46,767 nucleotides of DNA, from assembly GCA_025499705.1 (NCBI GenBank), contig JAFMVE010000048.1, forward strand, positions 1-46,767. The letters run 5' to 3'. The DNA comes from Carboxylicivirga caseinilyticus (GTDB taxonomy: Bacteria > Bacteroidota > Bacteroidia > Bacteroidales > Marinilabiliaceae). Every line of letters begins with the position of its first letter. Within the stretch, counting starts at the first letter, position 1. A model generated the notes under the pieces. It was not told the DNA's origin and did not search any database. It saw only the letters and a list, made by a program, of their open reading frames with translations. Both the position numbers and the translations under genes were made by a program. Of the stretch, positions 8,793-16,836 are shown in pieces.

Positions 8793-8866
8793 TGGAGAAT
8801 ATCGGAATCGAACCGATGACCTTTTGACTGCCAGTCAAACGCTCTAGCCAACTGAGCTAATCCCCC
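8793..8866 (-). tRNA. tRNA-Ala (anticodon GGC)
   Basis: The 74-base cloverleaf is complete: 7-bp acceptor stem (GGGGGAT with ATTCTCC), D-arm GCTC/GAGC, anticodon stem TTTGA/TCAAA around CTGGCAG with anticodon GGC, and T-arm ATCGG-TTCGATT-CCGAT. The discriminator base is A and CCA is not encoded. A terminator follows. The restriction operon lies beyond its 3' end, a usual side for integrated islands, but I find no repeated 3' end marking the far boundary. Confidence 0.93.
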
Positions 8867-8885
8867 AAAATGTATAAAGGGTATG

Positions 8886-8935
8886 AGTCAAAACTCTCTA
8901 GCCTCCCGATAGCTATCGGGATGAGCTAATCCCCC
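8886..8935 (-). pseudogene. Broken tRNA-Ala copy with an 18-bp palindrome in its D-loop
   Basis: Read on the minus strand, this repeats the 5' half of the neighbouring tRNA-Ala. GGGGGATTAGCTCA and GGCTAGAG are identical, and GTTTTGACT resembles the start of the anticodon arm. The three bases GTT of the D-loop are replaced by TCCCGATAGCTATCGGGA (8921-8904), a perfect palindrome. The 3' half is missing. It lies just upstream of the intact tRNA and would be in the same precursor transcript. Confidence 0.75.
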
Positions 8936-9318
8936 AAAAACATAAAAAAACAGTCTTTTCTGCTTTAGCGTTGCAAATATATATGTTTTTTCAATATCTC
9001 ATGATTCATCATTAAAAAAGATCAATCAAAATTACATTTTGGTGTGTTTATTGTTGTCTTTTATATTAGGTTCTTATTTTGGTCGAGCATTAAAATTGTA
9101 TGGTTCAATCTCGGTCAGCAAATGTTTACCTTAATCTAATCATGAAACAATAAAGTTGTTGGGTAAACAAATAAAAACTGATAGAAATAGGATGGAAATT
9201 GATTTTAAAATTCTATTTTTATGCACTCAAAATTTAGGGAATAGGGTAATGTGCCCTATATAACATGAATAAAACTATTATTTATAGCTATCTTTAGGCA
9301 CCAAAACTTTGATCTATT
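8936..9318. other. Intergenic region between the tRNA leader and tonB
   Basis: No reading frame of note is seen. On the plus strand a weak -7-like TATCTTTA (9289-9296) lies 22 bases before the tonB start. The divergent tRNA promoter is at the left end. Nothing else is recognisable. Confidence 0.5.
8974..8981 (-). promoter_or_regulatory. Likely -7 element of the tRNA-Ala transcript
   Basis: The minus strand reads TATATTTG, a full match to TAnnTTTG, about 108 bases before the tRNA 5' end. No clear TTTG is seen at the right distance upstream. The leader would include the broken tRNA copy. Confidence 0.45.
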
Positions 9319-10002
9319 ATGGAAGTAAAAAAGTCGCCGAAGGCAGATCTTGAGAACAAGAAAAGTGTCTTTATGCAGATCGGTTTGGTGGTTGTTCTGG
9401 CAGTTGTTTTAATTGCTTTCGAATGGACAACAACCGATGTGGACGTCTCTCAATTTGAGATGGTTGAAGACCTTGAAGCCGAGGAGGAAATTATGCCTAT
9501 TACAAGGCAAGAGGAAGTGAAACCACCACCACCACCACCACCACCAAAGGTTGCAGATGTATTGAACATCGTAGAGGATGATGTGGAGTTGGATGAGGAG
9601 TTGGACATCGAGGATACAGAAATGGAGGAAGATACAGAAGTTGATTTCTCTGATCTGGCAATGGACGAAGAGGAGGCTGAAGATGCACCCGTATTCTTTA
9701 TTGTAGAAGAGATGCCTGAATTCCCGGGAGGTGAGGAAGCATTACGTAAGTTTATTGCTCAATCAGTTAAGTATCCTGTAATTGCTCAGGAGAATGGTAT
9801 TCAGGGACGTGTTTATGTTTCTTTCGTTGTGAACACAAAAGGTGCTGTAACAGATGTTAAGATTGCACGTGGAGTGGATCCAAACTTGGATAAAGAAGCG
9901 ATTCGCGTGGTTAACTCAATGCCAGCTTGGAAACCTGGTAAGCAAAGGGGTAAAGCAGTAAAAGTATCTTATACTGTACCTATTAACTTTGTATTGCAGT
10001 AG
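9319..10002 (+). CDS. TonB-family energy transducer
   Basis: The 227-residue protein has a short cytoplasmic start, one membrane helix (about 18-35), a proline block of eight residues (69-76), a strongly acidic linker (about 83-122) and a C-terminal TonB domain (about 130-227). The domain contains EMPEFPGGEEALRKFI, KYPVIAQENGIQGRVYVSF and the closing YTVPINFVLQ. It would pass proton-motive energy from an ExbB/ExbD complex to outer membrane receptors. It stands alone with its own terminator, so the ExbBD partners are elsewhere. The linker is unusually acidic rather than the Lys-Pro/Glu-Pro type. The eight CCA codons are a perfect trinucleotide run. The family is certain; the receptors served are unknown. 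Confidence 0.93.
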   Translation: MEVKKSPKADLENKKSVFMQIGLVVVLAVVLIAFEWTTTDVDVSQFEMVEDLEAEEEIMPITRQEEVKPPPPPPPPKVADVLNIVEDDVELDEELDIEDTEMEEDTEVDFSDLAMDEEEAEDAPVFFIVEEMPEFPGGEEALRKFIAQSVKYPVIAQENGIQGRVYVSFVVNTKGAVTDVKIARGVDPNLDKEAIRVVNSMPAWKPGKQRGKAVKVSYTVPINFVLQ

Positions 10003-10021
10003 ATTATTTTTAAGTCTATAT

Positions 10022-10055
10022 AAAAAACCCTCGCTTTTGGCGAGGGTTTTTTGTT
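10022..10055 (+). terminator. Intrinsic terminator of tonB
   Basis: The arms AAAACCCTCGC and GCGAGGGTTTT pair around a short T-rich loop and are followed by T residues. It separates tonB from hflX. Confidence 0.88.
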
Positions 10056-10068
10056 GCTTATAATTGAG

Positions 10069-10076
10069 TATATTTG
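10069..10076 (+). promoter_or_regulatory. Likely -7 element of hflX
   Basis: TATATTTG matches TAnnTTTG fully and places a start site near 10080, 19 bases before the ATG at 10099. This argues against the longer frame that begins at a TTG inside the tonB terminator (10051). Confidence 0.55.
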
Positions 10077-10098
10077 TGGCCTTAAAACATTAGTGTTA

Positions 10099-11319
10099 AT
10101 GATTGAAAATCTGTCGACTCAGCAGGAGTTAGAGAAGGTAGTGCTGGTTAGTGTAAAAACACCGGAGTTAACTGAGCAACAAGTTGAGGAATATCTGGAT
10201 GAATTGGCGTTTTTGGCTGAAACAGCAGGTGCAGAACCTGTGAAACGTTTTACACAGAATCTTCCAATGCCTGATCCTAAAACATTTGTGGGAAGTGGAA
10301 AGCTTCAGGAGATAGTGGATTATATGAAAGTTCATGAGGTGAAGACAATTATCTTTGATGATGAATTAAGTCCTTCGCAGCTTCGTAACCTGGAGAATAA
10401 TCTTAAAGTTTTGGTGCTTGATCGTACCAACCTGATATTGGATATTTTTGCACGGAGAGCCCGTACTGCCCACGCAAAAACGCAAGTTGAATTAGCTCAA
10501 TATCAATATCTTTTACCCCGCTTAACACGTATGTGGACTCACCTTGAACGTCAGCGTGGAGGTATTGGTATGCGTGGTCCCGGAGAAAAGGAAATTGAAA
10601 CAGACCGCCGTATTATTAGGGATAAGATTGCTAAACTAAAAGTTGATCTTAAAAAGATTGATCAGCAAATGTTCACTCAACGTCAGAACAGAGGTAAATT
10701 GGTTCGTGTTGCTTTAGTTGGTTATACAAATGTGGGTAAGAGTACCTTGATGAATGTGTTGAGTAAATCGGAAGTATTTGCTGAAAATAAATTATTTGCC
10801 ACACTTGACACAACAGTTCGTAAGGTTGTGGTGGATAATATACCTTTTCTTTTGGCTGATACTGTAGGTTTTATCCGTAAGTTACCACATCATCTGGTCG
10901 AGTCGTTTAAGTCTACGTTGGATGAGGTGCGTGAGGCAGACGTATTAATGCACATTGTGGATGTTTCTCATCCGGGTTTTGAACAACAGATAGAAGTTGT
11001 AACTAAAACGCTGCATGAAATCGATGATAGAGAAAAACCAACTATTTTGGTTTTTAATAAGGTAGATGCTTATTCATATATTCCGAAAGACGAAGATGAT
11101 CTTACGCCAAAAACAAGAGCTAATTTTACTCTTGATGAAATGAAGGAAACATGGATGGGACAACAGGATAACTGTATTTTTATTTCAGCTTTAAACAAGG
11201 TTAATTTTATTGAATTTAAAAAGGTACTTTACAATGCCGTTAAGGAAATTCATACGAAAAGATTTCCATTTAATGACTATCTGTATCAAACCTATGATGA
11301 CGATAATAATGATGAATAA
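10099..11319 (+). CDS. hflX: GTPase HflX
   Basis: HflX is a ribosome-binding GTPase that splits stalled or hibernating 70S ribosomes under stress. The 406-residue protein has the N-terminal HflX domain with DPKTFVGSGKLQEI, the conserved RGPGEKEIETDRR segment, and the G domain with G1 GYTNVGKST (about 208-216), G3 DTVGF (about 254-258) and G4 NKVD (about 315-318). The chosen ATG gives the usual family start (MIENLSTQQE); the 16 extra upstream codons would begin with TTG within the preceding terminator and before the -7 element. It is a single-gene unit with its own terminator. Confidence 0.94.
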   Translation: MIENLSTQQELEKVVLVSVKTPELTEQQVEEYLDELAFLAETAGAEPVKRFTQNLPMPDPKTFVGSGKLQEIVDYMKVHEVKTIIFDDELSPSQLRNLENNLKVLVLDRTNLILDIFARRARTAHAKTQVELAQYQYLLPRLTRMWTHLERQRGGIGMRGPGEKEIETDRRIIRDKIAKLKVDLKKIDQQMFTQRQNRGKLVRVALVGYTNVGKSTLMNVLSKSEVFAENKLFATLDTTVRKVVVDNIPFLLADTVGFIRKLPHHLVESFKSTLDEVREADVLMHIVDVSHPGFEQQIEVVTKTLHEIDDREKPTILVFNKVDAYSYIPKDEDDLTPKTRANFTLDEMKETWMGQQDNCIFISALNKVNFIEFKKVLYNAVKEIHTKRFPFNDYLYQTYDDDNNDE

Positions 11320-11331
11320 CCAGTTATAAAG

Positions 11332-11358
11332 AAAGGACGTTTTTATCGTCCTTTTTTT
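11332..11358 (+). terminator. Intrinsic terminator of hflX
   Basis: AAAGGACG (11332-11339) pairs with CGTCCTTT (11347-11354) around a T-rich loop; the T-run continues to 11358. Confidence 0.88.
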
Positions 11359-11430
11359 GTTGTTATGCGTAACAATTCTGCCTCTAAACTGTAGAACATA
11401 TCAATAAAATAACACCCGTATACGTCAAGT

Positions 11431-12540
11431 ATGTTATCAATAGATAAGTTCAAGATTAAAATTCATCTGATATACAGAGGCTTCTTTTATCATTTCTTTT
11501 TTTGGTTGGTCTCTTTATCATTATTTGTTTTTATCTCAGGAGTTCAATCTATCTACATCAATTATTTTAACTTGCTGTTGAAAGATGATGTGTATGGGAA
11601 TACAATACTTCTTAGTTTTCTATTAGCTCTATTATTTGCTACACTTGATGCCTTGTTCTCTGATAAAATAATGAGGCACTCTCCTATTCGTTTTTTGGTG
11701 TCATTACGGTTTTTATTGTATTTCTTACTTGGTTATATAATCATTTTCTTTTCTGAAAATAAAAATCTGAAATGGGCAGAATTTGTCAATTATAAGGACT
11801 TGATAAATAAAATACCTGAATTGTCAATGACTCATGTCCGGTTCCTGATTTGGTTTTATATTTCGTGTTTATTAAATAGTTTGTTGCGCGGAGTATTGCA
11901 TAAAATTGGTATGGATAATTTTATGTATTGGATGCTGGGTATGTTAAATAAACCAAGGGCCGAAAAGCGGATTTTCATGTTTATCGATATGAAATCATCG
12001 GTGACCATTGCCGAGCAGTTGGGGCATAAAAACTTTAGTTTTCTGGTTCAGGATGTGTTTGGAGACCTGGCTATTGTTGAGAACTATCACGGAGAAATTT
12101 ATCAGTATCTGGGAGATGGTGCAATTATTTCATGGGACTTAAAAAAGGGACTGAGAAAAAATAATTGCTTGAAGGCTTTTTATGCTTTTCAAAAGGTGAT
12201 AAATAGAAAAAGTTTCTTCTATGATTTTAGATATGGCTTGGTGCCTGAGTTTAAAGCAGGAATTCATATTGGAGAAATAATGGTTCTTCAGGTTGGACGG
12301 TATAAGCGAGATATATCTTATAATGGTGATACTTTGAATACGACAGCACGTATTGAATCAATGTGTAACGTTTGTCGCGAAAATCTTCTGATATCAGGCG
12401 TTTTATATGAGTCATTAAAAGATAAAGAAGGCTTCAGCTTTAAAGAGATTGACGGCAAGAAGGTGAGTTTAAAAGGCAAACGTCAATCAGTTCAGATATA
12501 TGGAGTAAAGCATAAGCAAAAGACAAAAAGGAAGAAATAA
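11431..12540 (+). CDS. Membrane-bound class III adenylate/guanylate cyclase
   Basis: The 369-residue protein has four membrane helices (about 19-38, 57-77, 86-108, 136-156) followed by a class III cyclase catalytic domain (about 178-360). The two metal-binding aspartates are present (D186 in FIDMKSS, D229 in YLGDG), as are D294 and the transition-state pair N303 and R307 in GDTLNTTARIE. The position that usually selects the base (Lys for ATP, Glu for GTP) is Q225, so ATP or GTP cannot be chosen from sequence. It would make a cyclic nucleotide at the inner face of the membrane. It stands alone between two terminators. No partner effector is in the window. The N-terminal membrane module is not a sensor I recognise. 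Confidence 0.88.
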   Translation: MLSIDKFKIKIHLIYRGFFYHFFFWLVSLSLFVFISGVQSIYINYFNLLLKDDVYGNTILLSFLLALLFATLDALFSDKIMRHSPIRFLVSLRFLLYFLLGYIIIFFSENKNLKWAEFVNYKDLINKIPELSMTHVRFLIWFYISCLLNSLLRGVLHKIGMDNFMYWMLGMLNKPRAEKRIFMFIDMKSSVTIAEQLGHKNFSFLVQDVFGDLAIVENYHGEIYQYLGDGAIISWDLKKGLRKNNCLKAFYAFQKVINRKSFFYDFRYGLVPEFKAGIHIGEIMVLQVGRYKRDISYNGDTLNTTARIESMCNVCRENLLISGVLYESLKDKEGFSFKEIDGKKVSLKGKRQSVQIYGVKHKQKTKRKK

Positions 12541-12565
12541 AAAGGCCTGACCTAAATCAGACCTT
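12536..12565 (-). terminator. Intrinsic terminator of asd
   Basis: On the minus strand AAGGTCTGA (12565-12557) pairs with TCAGGCCTT (12550-12542), including one G-T pair, and is followed by TTTTTATTT. On the plus strand the same hairpin has a C-A mismatch and no T-run, so it mainly serves asd. Confidence 0.8.
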
Positions 12566-12586
12566 CAATATGCTTATTGTTTGAAA

Positions 12587-13597
12587 TTACTTTATCAAAC
12601 CTTCTTTAATCATATATTCTGCTATTTGAACAGCATTTAAAGCAGCTCCTTTTTTAATCTGGTCAGAAACACACCAGAATGCCAAACCGTTAGGATTAGC
12701 TAAATCAGCACGTACACGACCCACAAAGACTTCATCTTTACCAGCCAAAAATAATGGCATTGGGTATTCTTTGTTTGCAGGATCATCCATTAAAATTACT
12801 CCATCTGCTTTTCTAAAAGCCTCCTGAGCCTGTTCCGGAGCAATTGCATTTTCTGTTTCAAGCCAGATAGACTCTGAGTGTGCACGAAGAATTGGAACAC
12901 GAACACAAGTTGCACTCACCCGAACATCGCTGTGCATAATCTTACGTGTTTCGTTAAACATCTTCATTTCCTCCTTGGTGTAGTTGTTATCAGTAAAAAC
13001 ATCAACCTGAGGAATCAGGTTCATTGCCAATTGGTATTGAAAAGCTGAAACTTCAATGTCTTTACCTTCAACAATTGCTTTAGTCTGATTCTCCAGCTCT
13101 GCCATACCACTTGCTCCGGCACCACTTGATGCCTGATAAGTTGAAACATGCACTTGTTTGATATGCGATATTTCATTGATCGGCTTAAGAGCAACTACCA
13201 TTTGAATAGTTGTACAATTGGGATTGGCAATAATATTGCGAGGAGCATTCTTGCAATCCTCAGCATTTACTTCCGGAACCACCAAAGGTACATCATCATC
13301 CATACGGAAAGCACTTGAGTTATCAATCATGATAGCTCCATGCTTCGTAATCGTTTCAGCAAATTCCTTTGACGTTCCTCCACCAGCAGACGTCAGGGCA
13401 ATATCAATATCTTTAAAGTCATCGTTGTGTTTCAGCTCTTTGACAGTAAGGGTCTTTCCCTTGAAAGTGTAGGTTTTACCTGCACTTCGTGAAGATCCAA
13501 AGAGAACCAACTCATCTAATGGAAAATTTCTTTCTTCCAATACTTTTAAAAATTCTTGTCCTACTGCGCCACTGGCACCAACGATTGCAACTTTCAT
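12587..13597 (-). CDS. asd: Aspartate-semialdehyde dehydrogenase
   Basis: This enzyme reduces aspartyl phosphate to aspartate semialdehyde, the branch point to lysine, diaminopimelate, threonine and methionine. The 336-residue protein has the NADP-binding GASGAVG at 7-13, the phosphate/substrate segment SSAFRMD (about 94-100), the catalytic C128 in NPNCTT, and the general base H240 in [11 protein letters not shown]. Length is normal and no residue is missing. It is a single gene with a terminator shared with no other minus-strand gene. The divergent secreted-protein gene starts about 125 bases upstream. Confidence 0.96.
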   Translation of the reverse strand: MKVAIVGASGAVGQEFLKVLEERNFPLDELVLFGSSRSAGKTYTFKGKTLTVKELKHNDDFKDIDIALTSAGGGTSKEFAETITKHGAIMIDNSSAFRMDDDVPLVVPEVNAEDCKNAPRNIIANPNCTTIQMVVALKPINEISHIKQVHVSTYQASSGAGASGMAELENQTKAIVEGKDIEVSAFQYQLAMNLIPQVDVFTDNNYTKEEMKMFNETRKIMHSDVRVSATCVRVPILRAHSESIWLETENAIAPEQAQEAFRKADGVILMDDPANKEYPMPLFLAGKDEVFVGRVRADLANPNGLAFWCVSDQIKKGAALNAVQIAEYMIKEGLIK

Positions 13598-13723
13598 TGT
13601 TGTAAAATTTTAATTATATTTAATTGGGTGAGCATCAGCTTTATTTTAAGTGTGTTGTTGGTGGTTGCTTCTTGCTTACCTAATAATGCAAAAATAGGAA
13701 TATTTGTTTTAAACCGTCACCCT

Positions 13724-16561
13724 ATGAAACCCTTTTTCTTGCTTTTTATCGTTTGGCCATCAGTTCTATGCGCACAATTAAACGAAACGTTTTCCGATGG
13801 TGAAATCTTTAACAATCCACAATGGTTTGGTCAAGTTGATAGCTTTATTGTCAATTCTGATTATCAGCTGCAGTTGAATGCAACAGCCGCTGGGTCCTCT
13901 TTTCTTTTTACAAGTTCTGATGTTATAGAACAGGCAAACTGGAGTTTTAAAGTTAAATACGAGTTTAGTCCTTCTGGTTCAAATTATGCAAGAGTTTTTC
14001 TGGCAATGGATAATTCCGATCCATCAAATATCACCAATGCCATATTTTGTGATATTGGAAAAAATAGCGATCGTCTTGAATTAGGAGTCATTACAAATGG
14101 AGAAGAAAGAATAATAATTCAAGGTGAGGATGGAATACTAAGCCCGAGTTCTAATGAATTGATTATTCGTGTTACAAGGGAGGGAAATACCTGGACTTTA
14201 GAATATGATTCAGGATTAGGTTTTATGAAGGTTGGTGAAATGGATAGAATCATTGAAATGCAATCTTCATGGTTTGGAATACTTTGCAATTATACTGTTA
14301 CAAGGGCACAGAAATTCTTTTTTGATGATATTAATGTCGACGGTGAACCTTATACAGATGTGCATCCGCCAAAAGTAATCGATTATGAGGTGGTTAATGG
14401 AGGATTGATTCGTATTGTTTTTAATGAGGATCTTAATATTAATTCTTTTAATGCAGGTAGTTTTTATTTGACAAAGTTAGAAAGAAGTGCATCAGTATTA
14501 TTATACAATGAAGCATCCAAAATGGTAGAGTTGTATTTTAATCCGGGTTTGGAAGATGTCGAAGATGACATTTTGGTCTTGTCTCATTTGGAAGATCTAG
14601 CGGGTAATGTTATGGCCACAGAACTTATTGTCAGTTATCATAGGGTGAGGATAAATGATGTTCAATTGTTAACCACAGATTTAATGCAGTTTGAATTTTC
14701 AAAAGCAATTAATGCTGATAGCTGGATACAGGCCAATCTTTTGTTGGATAACCAAAAGCTGGAAGATTTTGAAGTGTCTGTTTCAGTAGAAGGTGTGATT
14801 CATCAATTAAAACTAGTTGCTGCATTGGAAGAAGGTAGAAAATATCAGTTGAAATTAAATGGTTTAAAAGATATTACAGGGGATACTCTAAAAAGCTTTC
14901 AACAAGATATTTGGTATTATCATCCTGCCCGGTTTGATATAGTGATTAATGAAGTAATGGTTGATCCTTCACCAACAGTTGCTCTTCCCGAGAATGAATA
15001 TATTGAGTTGTATAACCGTTCTGAATTTGATTTGTCATTAAAAGATTGGAAAGTAATGGTTAATGATAAATCTTTTGACTTACCCGATAGTCTTATTAAA
15101 GCAGGTACATATGTATTACTCGTACCTTCCGGTTCATTGGATTTTTGGCAAGGCTCATTAGTTGGGGTAGATAAGTGGCAAACATTAAACAATTCAGGAT
15201 TTGATTTAGTGGTAAAAAATGAGCAATCAGAAGTTATTGATGCTTTTAAATACAATCCGACTCAAATATATGGTGAGGGATTTAAAGAAGAAGGAGGTTG
15301 GTCGGTTGAACGCTTGGATGTAAATAATATGTCGGGTAAGCCTGATAATTGGAAATGGAGTGTTGATTATACTGGCGGGACTCCATTAAATGAAAATTCT
15401 GTAATGGTTGATAATCCTGATTTTGAACCGCCATGGTTTGTTTATAGTGAATTTTTTAACGATTCAACTCTTAGAATTCATTTTAGTGAAGTAATGAATT
15501 TACTTAATAATGAATGGAGTTTTGAAATCTTCCCTGTATTGGAAGATTTTAATTCATCTATTGATTCCGTCTTTTTATCATATGTTGATATTACAATAAA
15601 TCCCCAATTGGAAATCAATAAAGTATATTCAATTGGATTTAATAAGACTAACGATTGGGCAGGGAATGATTTTTCAATTGAATTTCCAATACGTTTTGCT
15701 AAACCTGATTCTTTGGTTTCTGGTGATATCATAATTAATGAAGTATTATTTAATCCCAGTCCTGATGGCGTGGATTTTATTGAGTTGGTGAATCGTTCAA
15801 ACAAAGTTATTAATCTTAACGATGTATATCTTGGTGATTGGGATGAAGATAAAACGATTAATAAATTATATCCGATAACTGACAGAAACAGAATGATTTT
15901 TCCTGATGATTATCTTTTATTAAGTCAAGATAGCTTGATTGTGCTAAATCTATATCGTTCTGAAAATCATTCAACCTTTCTAAATACGAAACTTCCTTCA
16001 TTACCGGATGACGAAGGTGTTGTGATAATATGTAATCAGTCTGGTAATATCATAGATTATCTGGAATATAAAGATGATATGCATTTTGATTTGATTCGGG
16101 ATCCGGAAGGTGTTTCTTTAGAGAGATTGGCTATTGATCAACCAACCAATGATCATCAAAATTGGCATTCTGCAGCATCAGATGTATTAGCAACACCAGG
16201 TTATTCGAATTCTCAAACCATAAAAATGCATTTTGACGACAAATCAATTTATCTGGATTACGATGTTTTTACACCCAATAATGATGGACGGAATGATCAG
16301 TTAATCATCCGGTATAATAATACTGAGACAGATGTAACTATTAATATCAGGATTTTTGATAGTACGGGACGTGAAGTTAGATACCTTGCAAACAATGTGC
16401 TGCTACACGCAAAGGGTTATTTTTTATGGGATGGACTTGATGATGCAAATGAGTGTTTAAAGCCAGGTATTTACATTGTTTATTGCCAGTGTTTATACCC
16501 CAATGGTATGGTTAAAAACGATAAATTAGTTTGTGTAATTGGAGTCGAAAGTTCTAATTAA
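13724..16561 (+). CDS. Secreted lamin-tail-domain protein with type IX secretion C-terminal domain
   Basis: The 945-residue protein starts with a signal peptide (MKPFFLLFIVWPSVLCAQ). After a jelly-roll-like region (about 20-180) come Ig-like SbsA-type segments. Two lamin-tail domains follow (about 405-510 and 668-790), each opening with the INEV-x5-P-S-P pattern and an FIELVNRS or YIELYNRS strand. The end (about 846-945) is a gliding-motility/CHU_C type domain with FTPNNDGRND and GIYIVYCQ, the sorting signal of the type IX secretion system, so the protein is likely exported and attached to the cell surface. The frame can be extended upstream to a TTG inside asd, but the ATG at 13724 directly precedes the signal peptide. 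Its substrate is unknown; nuclease or adhesion partners are often fused to such domains but none is seen here. Confidence 0.85.
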   Translation: MKPFFLLFIVWPSVLCAQLNETFSDGEIFNNPQWFGQVDSFIVNSDYQLQLNATAAGSSFLFTSSDVIEQANWSFKVKYEFSPSGSNYARVFLAMDNSDPSNITNAIFCDIGKNSDRLELGVITNGEERIIIQGEDGILSPSSNELIIRVTREGNTWTLEYDSGLGFMKVGEMDRIIEMQSSWFGILCNYTVTRAQKFFFDDINVDGEPYTDVHPPKVIDYEVVNGGLIRIVFNEDLNINSFNAGSFYLTKLERSASVLLYNEASKMVELYFNPGLEDVEDDILVLSHLEDLAGNVMATELIVSYHRVRINDVQLLTTDLMQFEFSKAINADSWIQANLLLDNQKLEDFEVSVSVEGVIHQLKLVAALEEGRKYQLKLNGLKDITGDTLKSFQQDIWYYHPARFDIVINEVMVDPSPTVALPENEYIELYNRSEFDLSLKDWKVMVNDKSFDLPDSLIKAGTYVLLVPSGSLDFWQGSLVGVDKWQTLNNSGFDLVVKNEQSEVIDAFKYNPTQIYGEGFKEEGGWSVERLDVNNMSGKPDNWKWSVDYTGGTPLNENSVMVDNPDFEPPWFVYSEFFNDSTLRIHFSEVMNLLNNEWSFEIFPVLEDFNSSIDSVFLSYVDITINPQLEINKVYSIGFNKTNDWAGNDFSIEFPIRFAKPDSLVSGDIIINEVLFNPSPDGVDFIELVNRSNKVINLNDVYLGDWDEDKTINKLYPITDRNRMIFPDDYLLLSQDSLIVLNLYRSENHSTFLNTKLPSLPDDEGVVIICNQSGNIIDYLEYKDDMHFDLIRDPEGVSLERLAIDQPTNDHQNWHSAASDVLATPGYSNSQTIKMHFDDKSIYLDYDVFTPNNDGRNDQLIIRYNNTETDVTINIRIFDSTGREVRYLANNVLLHAKGYFLWDGLDDANECLKPGIYIVYCQCLYPNGMVKNDKLVCVIGVESSN

Positions 16562-16686
16562 TAAGTACATGATTACCGAATATTTAATCAAAAAATTCAA
16601 TTGTTTGATGTAAGAATTTAAGTAGTTTAAAAGCTTAAATACTGTTAAGTGTCATGTATTCAGCTGTATGTAGCTTTATTAATAAA

Positions 16687-16717
16687 TGTGTGATTAAAAC
16701 ACAAAGAACTATATTTG
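16687..16717 (+). promoter_or_regulatory. Promoter of the chemoreceptor gene
   Basis: TGTG at 16687-16690 and TATATTTG at 16710-16717 are 19 bases apart; the -7 box is a full match and the -33 box 3 of 4. It gives a 5' leader of about 115 bases. Confidence 0.5.
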
Positions 16718-16836
16718 CTTCTGTTAATCTTAATCAAGAATAACACTCCGGCGCAATAATCTGTGAATATTTTATGGAATGAAAAAAGTCATATTACAAA
16801 ATATGATTGTAGAAAGCACACACACATTTTTTTGTT

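Noticed and set aside
8636-8851. A 71-residue minus-strand frame across the tRNA region
   Set aside because: It runs through the tRNA-Ala and its terminator, which explain the sequence fully; the frame has no recognisable protein features.
9523-9546. (CCA)8 run in tonB as a phase-variation switch
   Set aside because: The unit is three bases, so slippage would only change proline number and not the frame; polyproline is normal in TonB.
10051-10098. Longer HflX start
   Set aside because: The codon is TTG, it lies in the tonB terminator and upstream of the likely -7 element; the ATG at 10099 fits the family.
13556-13723. Longer start of the lamin-tail protein, overlapping asd
   Set aside because: It begins with TTG inside asd and would bury the clear signal peptide that starts at 13724.
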